64,000 nucleotides of DNA from Paludisphaera mucosa. Its GTDB lineage: Bacteria; Planctomycetota; Planctomycetia; Isosphaerales; Isosphaeraceae. A model generated the notes under the pieces. The model searched no databases. It saw only the letters and a list, made by a program, of their open reading frames with translations, and was not told the DNA's origin. Both the position numbers and the translations under genes were made by a program. Shown one piece after another: positions 51,892 to 60,756 of the stretch. The stretch is from NCBI RefSeq assembly GCF_029589435.1, contig NZ_JARRAG010000001.1:610808-674807 (forward strand), read 5' to 3'. Position 1 is the first letter of the stretch. Each line of letters opens with the position of its first letter.

Positions 51892-53424
51892 ATGAGATTC
51901 CCGCGCCTGAGGTTCGCCCCGCGACGCTCGTCGGCCGCGCCCGCGTCGGCCGAGGTCGAGGCCGCCCCGCCGGCGTGTCGTGATCGGGGCTGGACCCTCA
52001 GCCTGCGAGCGATGATGGTGCTGGTCGCGACCTGCGGGCTGGTCTTCTGGTCATCGCTGGCCGTCCGGGACTTCGTGAATCCGATCCAGCGCTGGAGTCG
52101 GCTGGTCCTCAGCGGCGACGTCGAACAGCGTCGCGAGGCGGCCGCGGAGCTGGCCCGGCCCACCGGCCCCGAGGTCCCCGCCGTGGTCCCGGCCCTGATT
52201 GCCGCGGTCCGCGACGCGGACGAGAAGGTCGCGATCCTCGCCGCCGAGTCGCTGGCGCAGGCCGGCCGGACCGCGATCCGGGTCGGCGATCCGGATTCGA
52301 CGCGACAGGCCTCCGCGGGCCTGGTCGCCGCCCTGAACGACGCCCGAGAGGTCGTGCGGATGCAGGCGGCGCTGGGACTCGCCGCCTTCGACGCCGGCTC
52401 GATCAGGGGCGTCGACGCCGCGGCTTGCACCGAGGCCCTGGCCGAGGCGCTCGGAGATCGCAGCGAAGCGGTCCGCCTCTCGGCCGCGAAGGCGCTCGGC
52501 GGCGTCGGGACGGGGGCCGTCGGCCTCCGAGCCCTGACGGCGGCCCTGAAGGTCGACCCTTCCCGCGGCGTCCGCGAGGAGGCGGCCCAGTCGCTGGGGC
52601 GATACGCCACGGGCTGCGACGAGGCAACGGTCGCCTTGCTCGCCGGCCTGGAAGACGACGACCTCCGGGTCCGCAACGCCTGCCAGTCGGGGCTCCACGC
52701 GATCATCGGCGACAAGAAGCCGAGGTCGGCGGCCATCGTGCCGGAGCTGACCGCCGCGCTCGGCGGTCGCGAGCCCCTCGTCCGCGCCCATGCCGCGACC
52801 GTCCTGGGAGAGATCGGTGCGGAGGCCGCGGCGAGCATCCCCGCCCTCCTGGAGCTGTTGAAGGAAGGCGGCGAGCCCGGCTCCATGACGATGACCGACC
52901 AGTTCTGGATGCATTGGAATCCGGCCGGCCGGGCCGCGTCGGCCCTGGGACGGATCGCCCCCTCGACGCCCCGGGCGGGCGAGGCGGCCGCGGCCCTGAT
53001 CGCCGTCCTCCGCGACGACCCGCTCGATTACAAACGCGCCAGGGCCGCCGAGGGCCTCGCGGAGTTCGGCCCGAGCTTCACCGAGCCGGCCCTGCCGATC
53101 CTGCTCGCGGCGTTGAACGAGAGCATCCCAAACCCCGGCCCCGATTCTCCGGCCCCGTTTTATTGCATCGCCCTGGGACGGATCGCCCTGGGCGGCCCGC
53201 GGGCGGGCGACGCGGTCGCGGCGCTCTCGGCGGCGTTGGACTCGCAGGACTCGGAGACCCGCCTCGAAGCGGCGAGGGCGCTCGCCGGGTTCGGCCCCGC
53301 GTCAGGCCCCGCGCTGCCGCGGCTTCGGGAGCTTGTGAAGGGCGAAGCCGAGGGCGGCGGCGTCGGGATCGCCGCCCGGTCGGCCGTCCGGCGGATCGAG
53401 GCCGCTTCGGCCGGGAATCCCTGA
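51892..53424 (+). CDS. HEAT-repeat membrane-anchored protein
   Basis: A 510-residue protein with a signal-anchor (about residues 41-60, MMVLVATCGLVFWSSLAV) followed by about ten HEAT/PBS-lyase-type helical pairs (for example VPALIAAVRDADEKVAILAA, SVRLSAAKALGGVG-like units) to the C-terminus. Such domains mediate protein contacts; the role is unknown. The ATG follows GGGAGGGAGC. It lies 109 bp before the asparagine synthetase gene, on the same strand. Confidence 0.85.
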   Translation: MRFPRLRFAPRRSSAAPASAEVEAAPPACRDRGWTLSLRAMMVLVATCGLVFWSSLAVRDFVNPIQRWSRLVLSGDVEQRREAAAELARPTGPEVPAVVPALIAAVRDADEKVAILAAESLAQAGRTAIRVGDPDSTRQASAGLVAALNDAREVVRMQAALGLAAFDAGSIRGVDAAACTEALAEALGDRSEAVRLSAAKALGGVGTGAVGLRALTAALKVDPSRGVREEAAQSLGRYATGCDEATVALLAGLEDDDLRVRNACQSGLHAIIGDKKPRSAAIVPELTAALGGREPLVRAHAATVLGEIGAEAAASIPALLELLKEGGEPGSMTMTDQFWMHWNPAGRAASALGRIAPSTPRAGEAAAALIAVLRDDPLDYKRARAAEGLAEFGPSFTEPALPILLAALNESIPNPGPDSPAPFYCIALGRIALGGPRAGDAVAALSAALDSQDSETRLEAARALAGFGPASGPALPRLRELVKGEAEGGGVGIAARSAVRRIEAASAGNP

Positions 53425-53533
53425 GCCCCTCCGCCGACGAGACCCGGCCGACTTCGCGTCCGTTTGCAGGATACGGCCATGACGGCCCGTCGCAGCCCTC
53501 GCGGACGCGGGGCCCTACCTTCGGAGACATGGA

Positions 53534-55483
53534 ATGTGCGGCATCGCCGGAGCGTTCGACCTGACCGGCCAGAGGGAATTCCCCGCGCGGCGGCTGCTCG
53601 CCATGACCGCGGCCATCGCCCATCGCGGGCCCGACGACGAGCAGGTCCACATCGAGCCCGGCGTCGCGCTCGGGGCCCGCAGGCTGGCGATCATCGACCT
53701 GGCCGGCGGCCGCCAGCCGCTCTCGAATGAGGACGGCTCGGTCTGGGTCGCGTTCAACGGCGAGCTTTTCGAATACCCGGAAATCCGCCAGACGCTCCTC
53801 GACCGCGGCCACGCGCTGGCGACCCGCTGCGACACCGAGGCCTGGGTCCACCTCTACGAGGACCTCGGCGAGGGCATGTTCGCCGAGGCCCGCGGCCAGT
53901 TCGCCGTCTCGCTCTGGGACCGCCGGACCCGCACCCTGATCCTCGGCCGCGACCGCATCGGCATCTGCCCGCTCTACTACGCGCAGGCCGACGGCTGGCT
54001 CTTGTGGGGCTCGGAGATCAAGGCGATCCTCGCCTCGGGGATGATCCGCGCCGAGGCCGACGTGCGCGGGATCGATCACCTGTTCACGTTCTTCTGCTCG
54101 GGGACGTCGCGGACCTTCTTCCAGGGCGTGACCTCGATCGCGCCCGGGAACTTCCTGAAGGTGCAGGGCGACCGGGTCGAGAAGCGGGTCTACTGGGACC
54201 TCGACTTCCCCGACGCCGGCGACGAGACCCGGATGGACGACGCGACGCCCTTGATCGACGAGCTGCAAGGCCGGCTGGAGACGGCCGTCGAGCGGCGGCT
54301 GCGGAGCGACGTGCCGGTCGTCACCTACATCAGCGGCGGGCTCGACTCGACCGTCGTCCTGGGCCTCTGCAGCCGGCTCCGCAAGGAGCCGATCCCGGCG
54401 TTCACCATCGGCCTGGACAAGGCCGGCCCCGACGAGCGCGCCCACGCGACCGAGGCCGCCGAGACGCTGGGCTCGCCGCTGACGACGGTGGTCATGGACC
54501 GATCGCGGGTCGCCGAGGCCTTCCCGGAACTCATCCGCGCGGCCGAGGGGCCGATCGTCGACACCTCGTGCGCCGCGCTGCTGAGGCTGGCCGAGGCCGT
54601 CCACGGCCAGGGCTACAAGGTCACGCTCACCGGCGAGGGCGCCGACGAGGCGCTCGCGGGGTACGTCTGGTACAAGTCGCAGAAGGTCCGCGACGCCGCC
54701 TACCGGGTCGTCGGAAGGGGCCTGCCGCGGATGGCCCGCAACCTGATCGGCCGGTCGATCAGCGGCCGCCGCTTCGCCGTCCCCCCCGAGGGGGCGATCC
54801 ACGGCGTCCGCACGGCCCAGCAGGACATGTACGAGATGATCTCGCAGTGCAAGCCGAGTCTCTACTCCTCGACGATGGAGGCGAGCCTCGGCGGCCACGA
54901 CCCCTACGCCGACCTGGACGTCCCCAACGAGCGGATGGCCCGCTGGGACCCGCTGAACCAGTCGCTCTACGTCGGCTACAAGGTGATGCTCGCCGGCCTT
55001 TTGATGATCTCCAAGGGGGATCGCATCGCCATGAATTCCTCGGTCGAGGCCCGCTACCCGTTCCTCGACGACGACGTCGTCTCGTTCGCCGCCGGGATCG
55101 CCCCCGAGTACAAGCTGCGGGGGATGAACGAGAAGTGGATCCTCCGCCGCGTCGCCGAGCGGATCCTCCCGAAGCAGATCGCCAACCGCCCCAAGACGAT
55201 GTTCCGCACGAGCATGTCGGGCACCTTCCTGGGCCCCCACCGGCCCCCCTGGGTCGACCAGCTTTTGAGCCCCGAGTCGCTGGCGAAGACCGGCTACTTC
55301 GACCCCGAGGGGGTCCGCAAGCAGGTGGCGCGCCAGACCCGCACCCCGCGGATCACCATCCCCCGATTCGTCTACGACGTCGGCCTGACCTGCGTGGTCA
55401 CCACCCAGCTCTGGCACCACACCTTCCTCGGCGGCGGCCTCTGCGACCTGCCGACCTGGACGCCTCCCGTCCCGCCCGAATGA
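53534..55483 (+). CDS. asnB: Glutamine-hydrolysing asparagine synthetase
   Basis: A 649-residue enzyme: Cys2 as the glutaminase nucleophile (MCGIAGAFDL), RGPDDEQ, FNGELFEY and CDTEAWVHLYE of the N-terminal Ntn domain, then the synthetase domain with the ATP PP-loop SGGLDSTVVLG and GEGADEALAGY. It converts aspartate to asparagine with glutamine and ATP, though paralogues can act in envelope or secondary-metabolite synthesis. ATG at 53534 is mandatory because Cys2 must follow it. Length is normal. It has no obvious operon partner. Confidence 0.93.
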   Translation: MCGIAGAFDLTGQREFPARRLLAMTAAIAHRGPDDEQVHIEPGVALGARRLAIIDLAGGRQPLSNEDGSVWVAFNGELFEYPEIRQTLLDRGHALATRCDTEAWVHLYEDLGEGMFAEARGQFAVSLWDRRTRTLILGRDRIGICPLYYAQADGWLLWGSEIKAILASGMIRAEADVRGIDHLFTFFCSGTSRTFFQGVTSIAPGNFLKVQGDRVEKRVYWDLDFPDAGDETRMDDATPLIDELQGRLETAVERRLRSDVPVVTYISGGLDSTVVLGLCSRLRKEPIPAFTIGLDKAGPDERAHATEAAETLGSPLTTVVMDRSRVAEAFPELIRAAEGPIVDTSCAALLRLAEAVHGQGYKVTLTGEGADEALAGYVWYKSQKVRDAAYRVVGRGLPRMARNLIGRSISGRRFAVPPEGAIHGVRTAQQDMYEMISQCKPSLYSSTMEASLGGHDPYADLDVPNERMARWDPLNQSLYVGYKVMLAGLLMISKGDRIAMNSSVEARYPFLDDDVVSFAAGIAPEYKLRGMNEKWILRRVAERILPKQIANRPKTMFRTSMSGTFLGPHRPPWVDQLLSPESLAKTGYFDPEGVRKQVARQTRTPRITIPRFVYDVGLTCVVTTQLWHHTFLGGGLCDLPTWTPPVPPE

Positions 55484-55487
55484 GGGC

Positions 55488-55612
55488 CGGCTTCGATACG
55501 GCTCCGTTCGCGCCGGACGCCGGCGGTCGATTTCGGCGTAAATCCTATTATTGTAATAGGTTGTGCGGGTTTCCGATTGGCTTCGTTGGTCGAATTCGTT
55601 TTGTATTTCGGG
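55488..55612 (+). repeat. Dispersed intergenic repeat, copy 2
   Basis: Resembles 9511-9645 (shared blocks listed there), beginning five bases after the asnB stop codon. It sits in the 411-bp gap 55484-55894, which shows no credible gene. A partial copy of the palindromic hairpin repeat follows near 55660-55686. Confidence 0.6.
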
Positions 55613-55817
55613 CCTTCCGGGGCCCTGTCGAAAGCTCGTTCACGAGACGAGTCGATCGTCCTTCTCCCACGAGGGGAGGAGGACGTCTCGCCCCGCTTGC
55701 TCCGGTGTTTTCGACAGAGTCGGCCTCCGGCGGGTTTGTCGGCGAATAGGACGGTCCCGCGCGCACTCCCGATTGACTATGCTCCTTTTCGCGAGATGCG
55801 CACGAAGAATCCGATGA

Positions 55818-55852
55818 AAGCGCGATCCGAAACTTACTGTCGGATCGCGCTT
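55818..55852 (-). terminator. Terminator of the DUF4465 PEP-CTERM gene
   Basis: Perfect 13-bp stem aagcgcgatccga/tcggatcgcgctt, 9-base loop, 42 bases after the stop; the reverse strand then reads tcatcggattctt. A strong intrinsic-type hairpin. Confidence 0.65.
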
Positions 55853-55894
55853 CACGGATCGAGCTGGCTGCGCCCAGAGACGTGACGGGGGGCG

Positions 55895-56785
55895 TCAGGC
55901 GGCCCGTCGGCGACGGACGGCCAGGCCGACGAGGATGAGGGCGGAGCCGGCCAGGGCGAGGCTCGCGGGCTCGGGGACGGCGGCGGCGGCGCCCACGCGG
56001 TACCGGGCGTCGTCGACGGCGAAGGCGCCGGGGATGGACATGCCGAAGGCGTTGGTCATCGAGCTGGCCACGTTGAAGTACAGGGTCGTCGCGCCGGCGA
56101 GGGCGGAGAGGTCCATGTACAGCCACTGGTCGGCGATGAGCATCTGGCCCTGGCGGTTGTCGGCCAGGTAGATCTCGGCCGAGCCGCCGAGCACGTCGCC
56201 CTGGGCGTCGATCCCGTAGGCCGTCACCTTGAACCAGTCGGCGACGTCGTGGTTCACGCCGCCGAAGGGCCTGCCGGTGAAGGCGTCGCCGTAGAGCATC
56301 GTGAGTGCGGCGTAGGTCGTGTTCGTGATGAACATCCCTTCGATCCCGGCCCCGACGGGCAAGGTGAACGAGGGGAGGCCCCGGAGCTGATCGGCCTGGG
56401 TCGGGTCGAAACCGGCGCTGTCGTCGTACCCCGACGCCACGCCGAAGTTCGCGCCCGAGTGCGCCCCGCCGGCGTACGAGGAGAACTGGTTGAGGAACCC
56501 GGCCGTCGTCGTGTCGGCCTGGTTCGAGTAGGCGAATCCGCCCCAGCTCCCGAACGTCGACTCATACGTGTTGCCGAAGCCGACCCCGCCGGACGTGAAC
56601 GTCCCGTCGAATTGCGGCCCCCACGGCCCGGAGCTCTCGACGGCGCCGGGCATCGGGCCCTGGTTGAAGGAGTTCGGGGCCAGCGTCAGGTCGTCGAACG
56701 TCGCGACGACGTCGCCGGCCCTGGCGCTCGCGGCGAGGCTCGCGACGATCAAGCAAGTGCAGAGGAACGAATATCGAAATTTCAT
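55895..56785 (-). CDS. DUF4465-domain PEP-CTERM protein under a B12 riboswitch
   Basis: A 296-residue exported protein: signal peptide (residues 1-23, LCTCLIVASLAASARA), a DUF4465 domain with the family's blocks (FDDLTLAPNSFNQG, then GTFTSGGVGFGNTYESTFG, WGGFAYSNQADTTTAGFLNQ, NTTYAALTMLYGDAF, DWFKVTAYGIDAQG, IYLADN..WLYMDLSALAG), and a PEP-CTERM sorting tail (VPEPASLALAGSALILVGLAVRRR). The tail directs processing by an exosortase. DUF4465 proteins, to my recollection, include the B12-binding BtuH proteins of Bacteroidetes, which fits the cobalamin riboswitch upstream. ATG at 56785 has GGAG nine bases before it. Ends at a strong terminator. Confidence 0.92.
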   Translation of the reverse strand: MKFRYSFLCTCLIVASLAASARAGDVVATFDDLTLAPNSFNQGPMPGAVESSGPWGPQFDGTFTSGGVGFGNTYESTFGSWGGFAYSNQADTTTAGFLNQFSSYAGGAHSGANFGVASGYDDSAGFDPTQADQLRGLPSFTLPVGAGIEGMFITNTTYAALTMLYGDAFTGRPFGGVNHDVADWFKVTAYGIDAQGDVLGGSAEIYLADNRQGQMLIADQWLYMDLSALAGATTLYFNVASSMTNAFGMSIPGAFAVDDARYRVGAAAAVPEPASLALAGSALILVGLAVRRRRAA

Positions 56786-57049
56786 CAGGCGTGCTCCGAA
56801 GTCGGGGTTCGAGTGGTATCCGCGGCGCGCACGGCGAACGGGCCGGCACGAGGCGTCGGTGTGCGAAAAGGGAGGGCGCAGGGTGGACGAGGAGGCGCGA
56901 GGACGCCTACGGGGGAGGGCGCAGCATGAAGACCTTTCCGCCGGGTCGGGCTGGTGCCGTTGGCGCTTCGACCGTCCCGGGCGGGCCCGATGCAGCCGAT
57001 CTGCACGAACGCCCGCCGAGGATGCCGGCGGCCGAGCATCCCAACAGCT

Positions 57050-57233
57050 CTCGACGGGCAGGTCTTCTGGCTCTCGGCTCGTAGCGGCCTCGGACGGCCT
57101 TCCCGCCCCCCTGGGGGGAGCAGTGGCCCTGTGGTCCGAAGCCTCACCGATTACAGCGGCGGCCCCGCGCCGGATTCGCACCGGCTTCCCTATTCTCCCC
57201 CCCGAGCAGTCTCGGCCGGGGGCACCTGTCGAG
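57050..57233 (-). ncRNA. Cobalamin (B12) riboswitch
   Basis: The reverse strand carries all the conserved parts of the class-I/II B12 aptamer: ggtgccc near the 5' end (57226 down), gggaag then ccggtgcgaatccggcgcgg, gccgccgctgtaatcgg (a variant of GCCACUGUAA), gccactgctcc, gggaaggc, and the B12 box agccagaagacctgccc (57072-57056). P1 closes ctcgac (57233-57228) with gtcgag (57055-57050). It reads toward the DUF4465 gene, whose start is 265 bp downstream. A hairpin at 57020-57041 just after it may be part of the expression platform. The remainder of the 56786-57324 gap shows nothing else. Confidence 0.92.
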
Positions 57234-57324
57234 TGGTTGCAGAATAGTGGTTTTCCGGCCCGAATTCAAGGCGCGAACGTCCGGCCGCCCGGTTCGGGTC
57301 GGATCGACGGATCAGAATGCTCCT

Positions 57325-58758
57325 TCAATCGGCGGCCGTGCCGGCGGCACGGATCTCGGTCCCGGCGCGCCGGGCGAGGCTGTCGCCGAGCCGGCCGCGC
57401 ATCGCGTCGGCCAGGCCCTGGAGCCGCTCGACGACCTCGGGACGTTCGGTCGATAGGTTGCGCGTCTCGCCGAGGTCCCGGTCGAGGTCGTACAGCTCCA
57501 GGCCGACGGGAAGCTCGCGATACTTGCCGGGGACGCCGCCGACGCCGGGGGCCTGGCCGTTCATGGTCCTCGTCGTGTGGGGGAAGAGCAGCTTCCAGGG
57601 GCCGGAACGCATGGCCTGCAACTGGCCGTCGGCGTAGTAGAAGAAGAGGGCCTCGTGGGGGCTGCGTGCGTCGGGGGCGCCGAACAAAAGCGGGCGGACG
57701 TCGAGGCCGTCGATCGGCAGGGCGGGCGGTTTCGCGCCGGCGAGCGCGGCGAAGGTGGGGAGCAGGTCGATCGTCGCGGCCGGCTGGCGTTGGACGAGCC
57801 CCGCGGGGACCTTGCCCGGCCATCGGGCCACGAACGGCACGCGGACGCCCCCCTCGTAGCTCGTCCCCTTGCCCTCGCGCAGCGGGCCGGACGAGCCGCC
57901 GTGGTCGCCGTAGCTCAGCCAGGGGCCGTTGTCGGAGGTGAAGACGACCAGCGTCCGCTCGTCGAGGCCCTCGACCCGGAGGGTCTCCAGGATCGCGCCC
58001 AAGGCTTCGTCGATCTCGCGGATCACGTCGCCGTACATCCCCGCACCGCTCTCGCCTACGTTCTCGTCGCGGACGAAGAGCGGGACGTGGGGCATGTTGG
58101 GCGCGAGGTAGAAGAAGAACGGCCGGTCCTTGTTCGTCCTGATGAAGTCGACCGCGCGGCCGGCGAACCGGGTCGTCAGCGACTTCTGGACCTCGGGCGT
58201 GACGTCGGCGATCGTCGGCCGGTCGCCCTCGATGAGCGGCAGCGGCGGGTAATCCTTGGGCCGCTCGGGGTGGTGAGGCCACATGTCGCCCGAGTACGGC
58301 AGGCCGAGGAACTCGTCGAACCCGTGGTGCGTCGGGGCCTGCGAGGGCCGGCAGCCCAGGTGCCACTTGCCGGCCATGCCCGTGGCGTAGCCGGCGGATC
58401 GGAACATCTCGGCCATCGTCGTCTCGTCGTGCGAGAGCCCCTGCTTCGTCTTCGGCCCGAGCGCCCCCCGGATGCCCACGCGCTCGTGATAGGCCCCCGT
58501 CAGCAGCGCCGAGCGCGAGGCCGAGCAGACCGCGCTCGACACGTAGAAGTCGGTGAAACGCGCGCCCTCACGCGCCATCCGATCGAGGTTCGGCGTCCGA
58601 TATTTCGTCGCCCCGAAGCAGCCGAGGTCGCCGTAGCCCAGGTCGTCGCAGAAGATCAGGACGACGTTCGGCCGGTCGTCCCGGGCGCGGTCGGCCCGGG
58701 CCGTCGCGATCGGCAGCACGGACGCGAACATCATCATGAAGGGGCCGATGGATTTCAT
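57325..58758 (-). CDS. Secreted type I sulfatase
   Basis: A 477-residue sulfatase with a signal peptide (MMMFASVLPIATARA). The active-site motif is CSASR (VCSASRSALLTG; Cys becomes formylglycine in type I enzymes), the metal site is IFCDDLGYGDLGC, and SDNGPW plus KWHLG complete the fold. Planctomycetes carry many sulfatases for polysaccharides such as fucoidan or carrageenan; the exact substrate is unknown. The ATG overlaps the stop of the phosphodiesterase gene by 4 bp, giving tight coupling. Length is typical. Confidence 0.92.
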   Translation of the reverse strand: MKSIGPFMMMFASVLPIATARADRARDDRPNVVLIFCDDLGYGDLGCFGATKYRTPNLDRMAREGARFTDFYVSSAVCSASRSALLTGAYHERVGIRGALGPKTKQGLSHDETTMAEMFRSAGYATGMAGKWHLGCRPSQAPTHHGFDEFLGLPYSGDMWPHHPERPKDYPPLPLIEGDRPTIADVTPEVQKSLTTRFAGRAVDFIRTNKDRPFFFYLAPNMPHVPLFVRDENVGESGAGMYGDVIREIDEALGAILETLRVEGLDERTLVVFTSDNGPWLSYGDHGGSSGPLREGKGTSYEGGVRVPFVARWPGKVPAGLVQRQPAATIDLLPTFAALAGAKPPALPIDGLDVRPLLFGAPDARSPHEALFFYYADGQLQAMRSGPWKLLFPHTTRTMNGQAPGVGGVPGKYRELPVGLELYDLDRDLGETRNLSTERPEVVERLQGLADAMRGRLGDSLARRAGTEIRAAGTAAD

Positions 58759-60149
58759 GATCCGTCCTGGGCGAAGGCGCCGGCGAGTAGGTTCCGGAAG
58801 TCGGTCGTCTTGAGGAGCCCATCGGCCGGCGGCGGGCCGTCGGCGATCAGGAGCGGCTTGTCGAGCGGGTCGGCGGCGGGGAGGCCGTGGCTGCCGCGGA
58901 CGAGGGACGGGTCGAGCGGGATGACGTCGAAGAGGGTGCGGAAGCCCAGCTTCTTCTGGATCAGGCGGCGGATCGCGCGGCCCTTGGGCCAGAACAGGGC
59001 GGGGTCGAAGAACATCTCGCAGGGGTCGAAGCCCGGCTTGCGGTGGATGTCGATCGTGCGCGCGAAGTCGGGGGCGAGCGCGTCGTCGAGCCAGTAGGGG
59101 TAGGCGAACCAGGCGTCGGGATCCGAGAGCGCGACGACCTCGCCCGAACGCTCGTGGTCGAGCCCGATCTCGGCTCGCTCCGCGGCGGCGAACGTCCGCG
59201 CCACGCCCGGCTCGGCGGCGAGCGTCTCGCGGACGAGGGACACGTCCTCGGGACGGGGCACATAGATGTGGGCGAGCTGGTGGTCGCAGACGGCCAGCGC
59301 ACGGCTGCCGAAGGCGTCGATCGTCTCGCCGAACGGCCCGGGGCGGACGCTGAGCAGGCCCGCCCGCCGCAGGATCCGATTCAGGAGGACCGGACGGCTC
59401 ACGTCGCAGTGGCCGTATTCGCTGACGACCCAGACGCGGGCCCCTTCGGCCTCGGCCCGGTCGAGCAGGGGGGCCGCAGCGTCGTCGAGTTCGCGGACGA
59501 GCTTCGGCATGTCGCAGCCCGAGGGTCCGCGGCGCTGGGGTTCGTAGTCGAGGTGCGGCAGGTAGACGAACGTCAGGTCGGGCCTGTCGCGGGCGAGCAC
59601 GTCGGCGGCGGCGCGGGCGATCCAGTCGGTGCAGGGGAGGCCTGCGCTCGGGCCCCAGAACGTATGGAACGGGAATCGGCCGAGGCTCGACTCCAGGCGT
59701 TCGCAGAGCCCGTCGGGCGTGCCGGCGATGCCGAAAACCTTGTTGCCGTCGGCCCCGTAGTAGGGCTTGGGCGTGACGCTCAGGTCGACGTCGGCCCCCT
59801 GGTTGAACCACCAGAAGAGCTTGGCGATGCGGAAGGACGCCCCGCGCTCGCGGGCGCGGCGGCGGAGCGTCGTCTCGATCGTTTCGGCCTGGACCAGGGC
59901 GCTCGACTGCTGCCAGAATCGGACCTCGCGGGTGTCGCGGAAGAGCCAGCCGTTGGCGACGATCCCGTGCTCCTGCGGCGGCCTGCCGGTCAGCAGGCTG
60001 GCCTGCGCCGTGCAGGTGACGGCGGGGGCGACCTCCTCCAGCGAACGGACCCAGCCGGCCTCGGCCAGGGCCTTGAGCCGTGGGGCGTGGGCGAGCAGAC
60101 GCCGGGTCAGTCCCACGGCGTTGACGACGACGACGGGCTGTGCGGACAT
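58755..60149 (-). CDS. Alkaline-phosphatase-superfamily phosphodiesterase / pyrophosphatase
   Basis: A 464-residue cytoplasmic-looking protein of the nucleotide pyrophosphatase/phosphodiesterase branch: VVVVNAVGLT (metal Asp replaced by Asn-Ala-Val in this position), VTCTAQASLLTG (nucleophile Thr region), TFVYLPHLDYEPQRRGP (His), and VVSEYGHCDV (metal site). Substrate unknown; it may release phosphate or nucleotide groups from glycans. The ATG at 60149 starts before the first conserved strand; the frame's extra 29 codons upstream are not conserved. Its stop overlaps the sulfatase gene. Divergent from DUF309. Confidence 0.85.
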   Translation of the reverse strand: MSAQPVVVVNAVGLTRRLLAHAPRLKALAEAGWVRSLEEVAPAVTCTAQASLLTGRPPQEHGIVANGWLFRDTREVRFWQQSSALVQAETIETTLRRRARERGASFRIAKLFWWFNQGADVDLSVTPKPYYGADGNKVFGIAGTPDGLCERLESSLGRFPFHTFWGPSAGLPCTDWIARAAADVLARDRPDLTFVYLPHLDYEPQRRGPSGCDMPKLVRELDDAAAPLLDRAEAEGARVWVVSEYGHCDVSRPVLLNRILRRAGLLSVRPGPFGETIDAFGSRALAVCDHQLAHIYVPRPEDVSLVRETLAAEPGVARTFAAAERAEIGLDHERSGEVVALSDPDAWFAYPYWLDDALAPDFARTIDIHRKPGFDPCEMFFDPALFWPKGRAIRRLIQKKLGFRTLFDVIPLDPSLVRGSHGLPAADPLDKPLLIADGPPPADGLLKTTDFRNLLAGAFAQDGS

Positions 60150-60186
60150 CAGGGGAATCGGCTCCGAGACCAAGGCGGCGGGGATC

Positions 60187-60756
60187 ATGACCGAGACGAC
60201 CCGAGCATACCAGGAGGCCGAGCCGCCGTCGTCCACCTACGTCCCCGGGAGCGGCGTCCCGCATCCCGGGAGGTCGCGGACGAAGGGGGAGACGCCTCCG
60301 ACGCCGCCGATCGCGGGCGACGCCTGGGGCGACTCGCCGGCCTACCTGCGCGGGGTCGACCTGTTCAACGCGGGGTTCTACTGGGAGGCCCACGAGGCCT
60401 GGGAGGCGCTCTGGCACGCGCACGGCCGCCGGGGCCCCGTCGCTCTCCTGCTCAAGGGGCTGATCAAGATGGCCGCGGCCGGGGTGAAGGTCCGCCAGGG
60501 GCGGCCGGCGGGGGTGCGGTCGCACGCGGCCCGCGCGGCGGGGCACTTCACCGCGGTCCGCGCCGAGGTCGGCCCGTCGCTGCTGGGGCTCGACCTCGAC
60601 GGCTGGATCGACTTCGCCCGATCCGTGGCCGGGCGGCCCCCGGAGACGCCCGATGCGCCCGGGGGCTCGGCCGTGGTCGTCTTCACGCGACGGTTGACGC
60701 CGGGCGGAGATTCCCCAGCTTCCGGCGCCACGCGGCCCCCAGCGGCAGGGCCATGA
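60187..60756 (+). CDS. DUF309-domain protein
   Basis: A 189-residue protein with the DUF309 core GVDLFNAGFYWEAHEAWEAL and LLKGLIKMAAAGVKVRQG (about residues 56-110), a short helical domain of unknown function. The N-terminus has a Pro-rich stretch and the C-terminus beyond about residue 155 is low-complexity. The ATG lies 37 bp from the divergent phosphodiesterase start. Its 3' end overlaps the ccsA gene by 74 bp on the opposite strand. Confidence 0.8.
   Translation: MTETTRAYQEAEPPSSTYVPGSGVPHPGRSRTKGETPPTPPIAGDAWGDSPAYLRGVDLFNAGFYWEAHEAWEALWHAHGRRGPVALLLKGLIKMAAAGVKVRQGRPAGVRSHAARAAGHFTAVRAEVGPSLLGLDLDGWIDFARSVAGRPPETPDAPGGSAVVVFTRRLTPGGDSPASGATRPPAAGP

Noticed and set aside
53078-55420. 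780-codon reverse-strand open frame
   Set aside because: Antisense to asnB and the HEAT gene, no domain.
55563-55885. Short forward ORFs after asnB
   Set aside because: They consist of repeat and hairpin sequence and have no protein-like composition.
57160-57190. tRNA T-arm-like ggattcgcaccgg
   Set aside because: It is part of the cobalamin aptamer; no acceptor or anticodon stem is present.
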